Shown here one piece after another: positions 1 through 22,003 of a DNA stretch of 64,000 bases. The notes below the pieces were generated by a model, which was given only the letters and a program-made list of their open reading frames with translations, searched no databases and was not told the DNA's origin. Numbering within the stretch: the first letter of the stretch is position 1; each line of letters starts with the position of its first letter. Both the position numbers and the translations under genes were made by a program. This stretch comes from Cheilinus undulatus (Eukaryota > Chordata > Actinopteri > Labriformes > Labridae): NCBI RefSeq assembly GCF_018320785.1, contig NC_054865.1, positions 45,096,898 to 45,160,897 on the forward strand, given 5' to 3'.

Positions 1-625
1 TGGAACCTTCGTTGATGGGCTGTGATGTTGCCGTCGGGTCAAAACCTGGCTGAATTTGTGTAGTCTGAGCCGAACTCTACTCTACTTTGAAGCTTTAATC
101 AATCAATCAATCTCGATCACTCTTTTTTGTCTGTTTAGTGCCAATTCATAACCATATTTATCTTAAGACAATTCACAAAGAGGGTCGGTCTAGACTGTAC
201 TCTTTAAAAGCCTCATAAGTGAAGAAAAACTGCCCGATCAGTGCTCTGTCCACTGCTCCTTATCAATGTCTGGTTTAAACTGTCAGAAGTCAAGTCCTCT
301 TGTGATTGGCCGCCTGCACTTAATATATCTTTGGTGAAAGTCACCTCCTGGCATTCCCTGACTTCTCTGTCGCCTAGCAACAACATAACAGAACATGCTA
401 ATGTCGTCAGCGCAGTAATGCCCGGCGTAACTTGAAATAGTATACAAAATAAAAATATTCTTTTAAATAGGTTTATATAAACATTGCATTAAAAATAGAA
501 CCGTATCAAAACAGGATAATGAGTTCACAGTCTGTCCCTTAACCTCCTTCACCCTCCAGCTCCGCCTCCACCCATCTCCCCTCCACCTGCAGAGTTCATA
601 GGTGAGGTCTCGCTGTGAAGAGGCT
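1..625 (-). other. tmem39a: tmem39a 3' UTR and downstream flank
   Basis: The sequence directly below the tmem39a stop should be its 3' UTR, probably to about 450. Beyond that it is AT-rich flank with ATCA repeats near 97-112. No other gene is visible at this window edge. Confidence 0.4.
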
Positions 626-12004
<11,379 letters not shown>

Positions 12005-12077
12005 GGTCGCCAGTTACCGTGGCAACCACGGATGCCGCCCACCAACCGACAGCCGCTGGGACTCCTCCTCTTTCTCT

Positions 12078-12106
12078 TCAGTGAGCCACCATGTACAACC
12101 AGGCCA
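12078..12106 (-). other. tmem39a: tmem39a 5' UTR segment with upstream ATG
   Basis: The leader on the first coding exon contains an upstream ATG at 12092-12090 followed in frame by GTG GCT CAC TGA, a four-codon ORF that ends about 75 nt before the main start. The splice acceptor TTTCCTCCACAG precedes 12106. An upstream ORF can lower main-ORF translation, but an effect here is only inferred. Confidence 0.45.
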
Positions 12107-13835
12107 CTGTGGAGGAAACAGAAAGACAAGAGTGAGTCAGAGAAGGAAAAGTAAAACACCTCAAAGAAAATGAAAGCAGGTAGAAAGAACCAACAACCCC
12201 GAGGCCTAAATAAGTAGACGTAGAGCACGCACATGCCCCAAGGTGTTTACTCTATCATGCACATGTGAGAAGATTATATAGTACAGTGCAGATGTTCCAA
12301 TTTTCTCTGAGTATTTCCCCTTCACTGATTTTATCTCTTTTTACCTCTTTACTGCCCCTATAAAGTTTATAAGTCAATCAGCAGAATAGCAGAGTGGCTT
12401 ATTATCATCTGAGAAAGGAAATTAGAAACGCTCATTATAAATCCTCAAACCAGAATAAATCAAACAAGAATTGTTTTCTTCAGGAGCCCTTTAAAAATGA
12501 TGTTTGACTCCTTGCAGTGTTATACTCAGAGGGGGCATGATTCACTGTACATTTCAGCAAAATCTCTTACTCCTACAGCCTCCACACTCTAACCTGAAAT
12601 ACTCCACAGAATGTAGCATCACTGTCATGTAATGTAAAATGAAGCTAAGAGTTTTACCCCTGAATATTCTGGAAAAGAAGCGAACACATACTGGGGGGAG
12701 CCCTAAAAACCACGACCTTTTTGAAATAAGATTTCTGGGTCAAATTGGTTTGGTGTAAAGCAGCTGCACTTTAAAAGTTGAACGTTTACAGAGGTCAGAA
12801 AGAATTTAGTCTACTCGACTCATAACTAAACTATTTGTCTGTCTAGTCCTGCTTTGATCAGTCCTTATTAAATTGACTTTAGATGAGCGATGTGACATGT
12901 TAACATGGCATAACTTGGCATGTCAGTCGATGATTTCAAACCTCTTTAAACTGCGAGGGTTTCCCCCAGGAGACTACTCAGCAAAGACAGTGAGCCATCC
13001 ATACCCTGACAGGTCTTATTTTATGATCAGTTTAGTTAATAGCTGATCGCCTATAAACAAAGGACACACTCACTAAAACATATGACACTCATTTTGTGAC
13101 AAAGCCTGTTTCATGAGTTTGTTTTTTAAAAAATTCTGTTGAACCACAATTCAAAAGCAATGTCTGATTTTCATTGGTTAATATTCATTAAACTTTTATT
13201 TATTATCACTTCTGTCAGATTCAAGTTATTTCTGTGACCATTGTGGGTTTTTCTTTCATTAACAGAGGGGTAACCAACAATTTTGTCCACGTGTGTATAC
13301 AGAATTACCAACAATCCAATGCAAACTGTTTTCCTTCTCTTCCACAAAAAAGAGAAAAAAAATAGAAGAAGAAAAAAAAGCTAGGTAAAGCTGAACGGGT
13401 AAAAGCAGAGCCATAGAAAATGAATATATTATTATTTATTATATATAATATGATGATATGATGGCATTTTAGATGCATTGGGTAAAAGTTGTACAACGCT
13501 GTTGTCAGTACCGTCTCTGTGTTGATTTCATGCACACTCACTAGCCTGTTCCAAATGTGTTTTTAACAGTTGCCAGGGGAGGGCTCTTACCTCTGTAGGA
13601 CCCAACTCAGAAGGATCCTTCCTACAGAGGAAGAATCCTGGACTTTGAGAAAATGCAAGAAACTTTTCTTAGGGACACTAAGAACCGAGTATTGCAGAAT
13701 GCCTCAGGAATTATCTCTAAGATTTGAAATTCACAACAATCTAATATCATAACTTACTGTTGTTTCAATTAATTATGGTCTTTTTTATTTTGTTAAAGTA
13801 TTTTGTTTTTATAAACTGTGAAACGTAGGATTGTA

Positions 13836-14262
13836 TGGATGCATGATATTACAGGCATGATTGTATTGGCAGATATTAGCTTAGAAGTTAAATGGCGAAT
13901 TAGCTGATATGAAAAATTTCTGCCATTATTACAGCCATTTAAATCTGATATCAGCCTTAAATATCAGCCAAAAATACAACTGTGCCATCAGGTTTATGTG
14001 ATTTAGGGTGCACACACACTCAAGAGTCCCACTGTGAGCTCTGAACATTTTGAATGAAACTGCAAACATAAAACAGCCACCAGACTGTCTACTTCACCGC
14101 TCCTCTCTCAGCTCTACTTGACTCAGCCTCTCTTTGCATTACACTTGCAGACACTTGGTGTTTATTTTAAATTTTAAAAAAAGAGATTTATGTACCGGTA
14201 ATGACCAAAAGAAGTTTGGAAATATTGGCACTTCAGCCAAAATCCACCACCATGCATCCCTA
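13836..14262. mobile_element. Nonautonomous hAT-like element
   Basis: The ends are inverted: ATGGATGCATGATATT on the left and CCATGCATCCCTA on the right. They resemble the common fish hAT family that begins AGGGATGCACGATA. The interior repeats AT-rich phrases such as GATATCAGCC and has no coding potential. No target duplication was found. Confidence 0.55.
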
Positions 14263-15500
14263 AAGTCCAGTGCTGCTTTTGTGTCAGTTTAAATAATGCT
14301 CTCAATGAATACTAAAGCTGAATCAGGAACATGATGGGTCGCTCCACTTTGTAGAGGAAGATTCCACCACTACCCTCCTGTAACTCAGTTTCAAGAAACA
14401 AGGCAGCACTCTAAATCAAAGGGTCAGGATGAAAGTTTGAAATGGGGCAGACTAAGCTTTTGACCCCATTTACAACCTGCATTAACACCCCCTGGGTGAT
14501 CAGACATCAAGCAGTAAGCCTTAATGTTTGGTATGAATGCACCTAAATGCATCCTGAGGACAGATTGAGATCTGACAGCTCAGAACAGATATTAAAGGTG
14601 GTTCAGGAGGCATTCATCCACATTGGTCTGGTAGTTTAAATGCTCATGATGACCCCCTCATTTGTAGAAGAACGGCTGATAACTGATGGGACAATGGTTC
14701 TTCTCTATGCCTGGAAATAAGATGTATTTGTTATTTTCAGGAATGATGTAGGGAGTCTTATCTGAATAAAAGGTGGGAAAGTGAGTTCTGACCTCAATTA
14801 TATGCATTGTTAACGTAAAGCATGAACACCCTCATTTAGTGCTTTCCACTTGCTCTCCGATAACCCAGGAGGGATGTTAATGAAAGGTGTTAACAGACCC
14901 TTAGGTGACAAACCTTCCCTCTTCTATTTGAGCTGCCTGTACCTAATAAACTGACCACTGAGCACACATAAACTAAGTCAATCCCTTGAGGTTTCACTTC
15001 ATAGAATTAGAAACAGGCCCCCTTACTGACAGATCATGGTATCATCATCCCACAGCTACCTCATTTACAGTCAAATAATTGTTTAACAACGCAAACAGAG
15101 CTGTCACCAATCTACAGTATCAGATCTGCCGTTTAGATTCCCTGTGTGAGCCTGGTTTGGCTCATGTAATGCTGACAGTCTCAGCACGTCTTCATGAAAA
15201 GACTGACACGGACCACACTCAATAATTAAATAGCAAACATGTTTTTGAGGTATTACTGAGGGCTTGAGCTGTGTGCACTTTATAAAGAAAAGATTTTGCT
15301 TCATTTATTAGAACAGACAGTCTAAACTAACAACCTATGACCCAAAGCCTGGATAATGGAAGATGAATCAACAAGTAAAAACCTATCAATCCTATTAATA
15401 TAAAGTTTGCAGGTTGAAGATTGGCTTGTCAAAGCAGGAAGAGCACAAGTTTACATGGCAACAGTATTTCTTTTCAATACGAGGGCTTTCCACACACACA

Positions 15501-15940
15501 CAGTGCATATAAAAGTTGTCACCCCTCTTGAATGTTCTACCCTTTCATTGAGTTTATAAATCAGTCATAGACAATATAATTTTGTTTTGGACAAAAAAAA
15601 ATCACAAAAAAAAAAAACAAGGAGGTTCATTTTACCATCTACCTTCACAGGCCTTTCAGGGTCAGCTGCTGAAAAGCATCCCCGCAGCATGATGCTGCCA
15701 CCACTGTGCTCTGTGGTGATGTGCAGTGTTTGGTGTCCACCATACATCACCTCTTCTGACTGCTAAAAAGCATTATTTCGTCTTATCAGACGAAATAACT
15801 TTCTTCCACAAGTCCATGAAGTCTTCCACATGTCTTTTGGAGAATTTGAGTTTTCTTCAACAGTGGCTTTCTCTCGGCCACTCTTCCTTAAAGCTTTTAC
15901 TGGTGAAGAACCTGGGCAACTTATGTTCAATACTACAACT
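15501..15940 (-). mobile_element. Truncated Tc1-like transposon
   Basis: The left terminus at 15501 reads CAGTGCATATAAAAGTTGTC, a terminal repeat of the CAGTGCCTATAAAAAGTATTCA type. The minus strand then encodes EHSGGSIMLRGCFSAADPER, the conserved GGGSIMLWGCF region of Tc1 transposase, with the G replaced by R. The rest of the gene is missing or scrambled. An 11-bp perfect inverted repeat (TTATTTCGTCT/AGACGAAATAA) lies at 15772-15797. Confidence 0.78.
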
Positions 15941-16627
15941 TTTAAAAATGTATGTTTATTTGGAAAAATTTACAGGAGCACTGGAAGTGATTTATAGTTT
16001 CAGCATTATTTACACACTTCACAGGCAAACTTACACCAGGACAAAGAATCAAGTTTCCCTTTTTCCTCTCCCTTTATGGCACATGCGTGCTCTTCTTCTC
16101 CTCCCTCTTCCCTCCCTTCCTGCCAGAGGTAATATGAAAAAATAATAACCCAGAACTATTAACATATAGGATTTGGAAATGTGAAGTATGATCTGTGTGC
16201 TTTAAAACAAGTAAAGATGGGCCTTCAATATTATTTAATATTGGGAGGGGGGGTGTTGCAATTGGATTATTTGCCTAAATCCTTCAGCCCTAGTTTTAAT
16301 TGTACCTTTTGTTGCAGTTGCAGGATGTGTGATTATTATGAAACTTAACCATTTTCTCATCACTGATCTACACCCAGAAAGAACAATCAAAGTTGTTTAA
16401 CCTCATGTTCCCATAGTTACGTTGCCACCGGCAGTGCACGTTTAACAGTTTGACTTTAGAGAGAGCCAGAGCGCTGTGCCAGTGCCATGCCAGGCCATGG
16501 CGTGCCAGTAGGCCTAGATATGCGCCAGTATGTATGCGTATGCTTCTTTATTTGACAAAATGGACTGACATCTTTAAGAGCAGTCATAAATTCACCAGCA
16601 TCTTCACACACAGACGGTGATGCTGCT

Positions 16628-16662
16628 ATTAAAAAATAGCAATATCATTGCTATTTTTTAAT
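16628..16662. repeat. Perfect 16-bp inverted repeat
   Basis: ATTAAAAAATAGCAAT (16628-16643) and its exact complement at 16647-16662, separated by 3 nt. It would form a tight AT-rich hairpin. Confidence 0.85.
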
Positions 16663-18374
16663 ACCCAAGGATACATTGCTACCAAATAGCTGCCCATTAC
16701 TAGTGTATACCTTAAATTCTATCATTAAAACACACTTTATAGGATGAGCAAACAACAAGACTTCAGCTGATGGTCCAGCCTAAAACTCCACAAATGTATC
16801 TGTACATACAGCAGATATTTACGTCCAACATAGGCAGATATTTACAGCCATGTATCAGTTAAAACATCACCATAAATTTACATACAATTAACATTTTTGA
16901 GGGAATATCTGCTGATACTGTTGGTGTGCCAACATTATTGCACATCCTGATAAAGCTAGAAATTTGTTACATCCTAGTACTGACGTTCTTCCTAATTTTC
17001 TGATGAAAATGTGAAATCTACAGTGGCATTATCAGATGCCTGTTTTTGTCTGCAACCCTTAGATTTACAGTTAAATGTCTTAGAGGAGAAAATAAACTAG
17101 AAAATATTTACGTTAAAGAAGCTGGAAGTAAAGAATTGTGACTTTCTTCTTTTAAAAAAAAAGTTTGTTTTGCAATTAGTGGCCAAAAAAAGCAGTTTTA
17201 TCTCTGATTTTTTAAGTAAACGAGGTATCAAGTTACACTTCTCTTCGGGAAAATGTAATAAAACAATACAGTCTTATCTGAGCTAGTGTAGTAGTAACTG
17301 AACTCTATGAACTATCGTATAATTTATCTTATCATCACTGCTCAGTGGGTTAAAAAAGTTGTACCGCCCGTCTTCACCAGACAGAGAAAGACTCTAAAAC
17401 GAAACAAGAACCAGAGCCAGATAACATCCAACCTGTGTGTGTATCAGCATTTCCTTCATACTGATAGGACTTATGAAACAGGATGGCGGAGATGGTAATG
17501 CAGCCCATAGTGCAGTACCAATATTCAACATTAATAAAGCTGAATCTTCAACAGGAAACAGCCGTTAACATGCACGCGCACATGCAGGGGGGACAAACAC
17601 AAAAGTGAAAACAGGAACTATTTCACAAAGAAATTAACTACAATGGGGGATTTGACAGATACTGATATTTGGTATTTATGTGGAAGTGAAACATGTTTCT
17701 AGAGTTTACCAAGAGTTGGTTTAAAACATTTTAAATGTGACCAAAAAGCAGAAAGAAGTTTTAAAAAGAAAGACACGTGGAGTTGTGGTTTTTGTGGGAC
17801 TGTACAAGGTACTTATTAAAATGTTAAAGTACTTACTAGAATTGGAGGACGTCAATACCTGTTAGGCTACAACAGCAACAAAAATAAGTCAAAGGCACTC
17901 AGTATGTGTAATTCTAAGTTAAATTGGTCGCTTTTATTTTAGTGGAATCTCGACAACGTGCAGGAATTTGCATGCATTTCTATGGATTCATTCCTCTCAA
18001 ACTCACCTTTCTTGTGAAAACTGTATATTCTCCCCAAAGCTATGGTACTTTCCATACTATGAGTATTACAGATGTTATCATTTCAATCAAATGGTATGGA
18101 AAAGTATCGAAGTATCGAGGATTTGGACATCCTTAGACTGTGCTGAATTTTCTCCAGGAGACACGCTGTTTGACTTTTTTTCTGCAGACTTGCTAAGACA
18201 TGCACCAAAAGCTGCCTGTCTGAATCATGACACCAGGGTTGTCATACCGAGAAAAAACTTGGGGGCACACTTTGACAAAGATGTTAGGAACACAAAGATA
18301 GACGTTTTAGCTAGCTGCTGTCTTACTGTATAAAAGCTTACTAGTTTAAGCTTAGAGAAGACACCGTTACTCAC

Positions 18375-18700
18375 TCAACATCGACAACAGACGGGGGGTG
18401 AACTGAACGAGGATGCATCAGTCAGTTGTGTGGCTTCCAGCCTGACGAGTCCAGACAGCACCGAGCATTTCTCCGCCTTCCAGCTTCAATATCCACGACT
18501 GCACCGGTTTGGAGATTAGCTACGACGGTACACACGGTCCTGTGGGGTCACTTTCTCTTCGGACGAAAACATAAAACGGCTTTAAAAGTTAGCCCTGGGC
18601 TTTAGGAGCAACAGTGTAAATGCGTTGCACAGAGACCGACGTGGCAAACCCGCACCTCCTCTCACCATGACGTCATCGGAGCGCGACTGCAACAGGAGCC
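18375..18700 (-). promoter_or_regulatory. tmem39a: tmem39a promoter and untranslated first exon region
   Basis: A GC-richer, CpG-containing stretch in otherwise AT-rich DNA, placed upstream of the tmem39a start exon. It has a perfect CRE/ATF palindrome TGACGTCA at 18668-18675. A good minus-strand donor (GTTGA|GTGAGT) at 18374 could end an untranslated exon that splices to the acceptor at 12106. If so, a short upstream ORF beginning ATGTTGA in exon 1 would run into exon 2 and stop at 12078. The transcription start itself cannot be read from sequence. Confidence 0.5.
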
Positions 18701-19028
18701 TGCACTGCACAGTCGCAGCTTTGACAAAACAAACCGCTGCTATTTTAAACTAAACCTCTCAAATGATGATTTTTTTTTAATTGTGTGACGTACAAAAATT
18801 AAGGAACTTGCCGAAATGTATCCACGTAATTAAGTTATTCCAAGAATCAGAGATGTGCAAAGAAATTATGATTTTGTTTTGTTATTGTGAACGTAAAGCT
18901 AGTTGCCTTTAAAAAAAAAAAAAAAAGATTTTATGTTATTTTATTTACTTTTTTTTTTTACATTCGTCTATTTTGGTTTGATATTTAGCAACTTTTCAGA
19001 ACACTAACTGGCTCTTAAGTTCAGTGTA

Positions 19029-19032
19029 AAAA

Positions 19033-19100
<68 letters not shown>

Positions 19101-19102
19101 TT
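19029..19102. repeat. A-tract / (TA)n / T-tract palindrome
   Basis: About 22 A, then about 16 TA repeats, then about 20 T. The tract is self-complementary across its full length, so it can extrude as a cruciform and is likely to be length-variable. Confidence 0.9.
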
Positions 19103-20369
19103 CCTAAGAAAATTAAAAGCCAAACAGTCATAAACAATACTTTGAACTCGATGATTCTGTAAGGGTACTATTATATCCAAAAATGTAAATGGACTCAAAA
19201 AAAAATCCAAAAATAGAGCAGTTTACAATGGAAAGAGAATATCATATAAGCTCATTACACAGACTAAAAGACAACAAAGCAAAGAAAACACTGGCGATAT
19301 GTGCATCTTTAATTATGTTAGTTTGAACTCTTGATACCCCATTTAAATGTGTATATATGTACCAGGGTGGGAAAAGAGTAGCAACCACCACCAGCCAAAT
19401 GCTGGTATTTTTGAGCAGTGTCTTTCACTCAACTTATCAGTCAATGATTGGTAAATAAAAGTACCCTAACCTAACCTAACTCAGTGATTTTAGAGTAAAT
19501 GGCATAAATAAAACCCCTTTTTCTGCTTGTTTCTACTGACTTAATGTGCAAAGCAAGCAGACCTGCACGTTCACTGAACAGGAAAACTGCCTCCTCCTGC
19601 CTGTGTCAGAGTTGTTGTCAAATGTTTACAGGCAGCTTTGTGCTGGGATATTTTTTATTTGATTTTTTTACTCCGCATCGAGTAGTTCTCTACTGCAAGT
19701 AGTATATCTAAAGGTGAGTTTGAACCAATGTCTCGCTTGTTGAGAGTTCAAGAAAGTTAAACAAAGTCTGAATATTGTTGTGAAACTGCAGAAAATGTGC
19801 AAAAAATATTATACTGTAGCAATTTTTAAACCTATAATGAAAGAAAATGCCTATGGATTTATAGTGCCCCTGTGGGAAGCACAGCAAACATTTTCATGGA
19901 CAAGTACCGGACAAATTGGTCAAAACACACAGTTTATAATGAGTGAAACTTTAAATTATTTGTGCAACAACCCTCTCTTTAAAACATCCTATAACTTGAG
20001 TACTATAAACCTTGATTTTTATGTTTACCTCATTAATGCTGCTAGTTAGAAAAGAGAGGCTGGTAGAAAAAAAAAGTGTGTGACAGGTGCATATTTGAAT
20101 CCACCGCCACAGTGGTTGGAGGATCAAAAAGTTAAATTCCAATCCTGATATGTAGTACATGCGATATATATAAATATACACAGGTGAAATTATGTTGTGC
20201 TGGCATCTGTACATCTGCTTTCACTTTGTCAGTAAAAAATTTCTTTAATGACTAAAGATTATTTAGTGAATACACGTTATCGTGTTAACAAATACATTAA
20301 AAATCCTAAAGACTATCAGTGCTGTCATAATTTTTCCAAGGTTCTACATAATTGGTAGGTACTGATTTT

Positions 20370-20556
20370 TCTTTTTAAGATTATTTTTGGGGCTTTTGCC
20401 TTTAGTCAGACAAGAAAAGCTGAAGAGACAGAAAAGGTGGTGAAGACATAGACCAAACAGCACCGAGACCAGGAGTTGGTACCACCACCAGATCACTGAG
20501 CACTCCAGCCTCTGTATATGGACGCCTGCTCTACCAACCAAGCTAATCCAGCACTC
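20370..20556 (-). repeat. tRNA-derived SINE, copy 2
   Basis: On the minus strand from about 20556 it reads TTAGCTTGGTTGGTAGAGCA (tRNA A-box region), then a degraded B box and the same body as the 11.5-kb copy, ending near GCAAAAGCCCCAAAAATAAT. It belongs to a teleost tRNA-type SINE family. Confidence 0.75.
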
Positions 20557-20924
20557 AGATTCTGATTCTTTAATTTTTTAATTTTGAAGACTTGAAATAA
20601 GTAACCATACAACGTGATGGATAAAGTAGTATTTCTCAACAATAAAAGCTACAGATGACCAAACTAGCAAAACACTCAAAGATTAATTTGCATATCCACA
20701 AAAGGAGTGGTAAGACAGTGTGATAGAGAATAGTTCATGGAAAACTCCCGCACGCTGTCCAACTTGCAAAAAAGGGAATTTGTAACATTTCAGTGCTAGA
20801 CCTTAACCAGGCAGACAGTGGACTGTTAGCCTGATGAATAAAATGTTAGAAAGTTTAAACTGTGTGTAATTTTGTTTTGAGAAGACGTGAGAATAAAAGT
20901 ATGAAATTAAAACAAAAGACATTT

Positions 20925-21964
20925 TCTAAAACCCAAAAATGTTTATTATTAACAGTTGCTTTACAGTGTGAAGTATAAAAACAGGAAACATATCCTTAAA
21001 ACCACTAATGAAAGGTTCAGCAATATAATTTCATATGAAAGGTATTCTTTTGTTTGGTTTGTAATTGTGAAGCAAAAAGTGGAAAATATAAAAACAGACT
21101 TGCAGTGCTGTATGAAGCACTAATGCTGTACATTACTCTTGTAACATTGTTGATATCACCTCATTTCCTACGTCATTATTCTGTAAATAACTTATTTACA
21201 CACTTTGTTTACAGACAGCAAGTGTAAATACTCCATTCATCTTATGTACAAAGGTTCAAATGCTATCTAAAGTTATCCAAACAGAGGCTAATGGGACACA
21301 CCTTTTCCTTCAAAACAAATACATTAAATCCATTTCAACACAGCCACAAAGTGTGGAAAAACAACTATGTACAATAAAAAAAAACTAACAACTATTTTCA
21401 CTGTTCACAATACACCATTCATATACATCTGGGTTTATAAACTGTAGGTTGATGCTACAAAACCTGACATGGTTTGTTTTACTACTGGCCAAAGACATAG
21501 CGGTTATTGATTATGGCTTCAATAAAAAAATCAAAATAACCTAAATGGTTTAGAATGGAAAAAGCTTCCAAAACTCTATTCTAAAACCATGAGTAAAAAA
21601 TGGCTTTTGGTTCAAATCTCCTTCTATAGCATATCTGTTGTTACATTGACAAACCAGCAGAAGGCAGTCTTGTCACACAAATCTGTTCATCACAGTACTC
21701 AGTTCAATCTAATCACTATTTAAAAGAATCAAAGCCAAACTGCTCTCCTTATTCACATCAAACATCACCAAATGCACACTTCTAATTTTCTAATAATCCA
21801 ATCAAACACTTCATGCATCCTTCAGCCAGCTTTTACCTCCAATTAGGAGCTCTTTCATAATTCATTTCTTGACATAAAATGGGGCTTTTAAACGTTTACC
21901 AGTTCTACTGTGGTGTGTTTGTTCTCTGACAGAGAGCTCGAGGGCGTTTCACAGCTGGAGAGGC
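20925..21964 (-). other. ildr1: ildr1 3' UTR (probable)
   Basis: About 1 kb of AT-rich minus-strand sequence after the stop, without repeats. It ends near a canonical AATAAA (complement of 20942-20947), followed by a T-rich stretch. The exact cleavage site is inferred. Confidence 0.5.
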
Positions 21965-22003
21965 TCAGATGACGACGCTGGTGCCACTGCGAGAACTCTT
22001 GTC
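21965..22003 (-). CDS. ildr1: ildr1 terminal micro-exon with PDZ ligand
   Basis: A 39-nt exon coding [12 protein letters not shown] and TGA at 21967-21965. It is separated from the previous exon by 2.8 kb that includes a minisatellite. The acceptor is TTTTTCTCAG|GACAAG. Human ILDR1 ends SGRSVVI, which confirms the exon despite its small size. Confidence 0.92.
   Translation of the reverse strand, partial: DKSSRSGTSVVI

Larger units (their letters stand above)
12107..18374 (-). other. tmem39a: tmem39a first intron (inferred)
   Basis: If the upstream untranslated exon is right, this is a 6.3-kb intron. It holds an hAT-like element (about 13836-14262), a Tc1 fragment (about 15501-15940), a 16-bp perfect hairpin (16628-16662) and a repeat end with CAGCCCTAG near 16295. 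The rest is AT-rich, without recognisable genes. Confidence 0.45.
18760..20920. other. Intergenic region between tmem39a promoter and ildr1 3' end
   Basis: About 2.2 kb without genes. It contains an A/TA/T palindromic tract (19029-19102), short CCTAA repeats near 19464 and a tRNA-derived SINE (about 20370-20556). Nothing else is recognisable. Confidence 0.6.

Noticed and set aside
15726..16145. 139-aa plus-strand open frame
   Set aside because: It starts inside an antisense Tc1 fragment and continues into low-complexity sequence, with no protein-family resemblance.
20370..20556. Functional tRNA gene on the minus strand
   Set aside because: Only the A-box region is tRNA-like. The B box and acceptor pairing are degraded and a SINE body follows.
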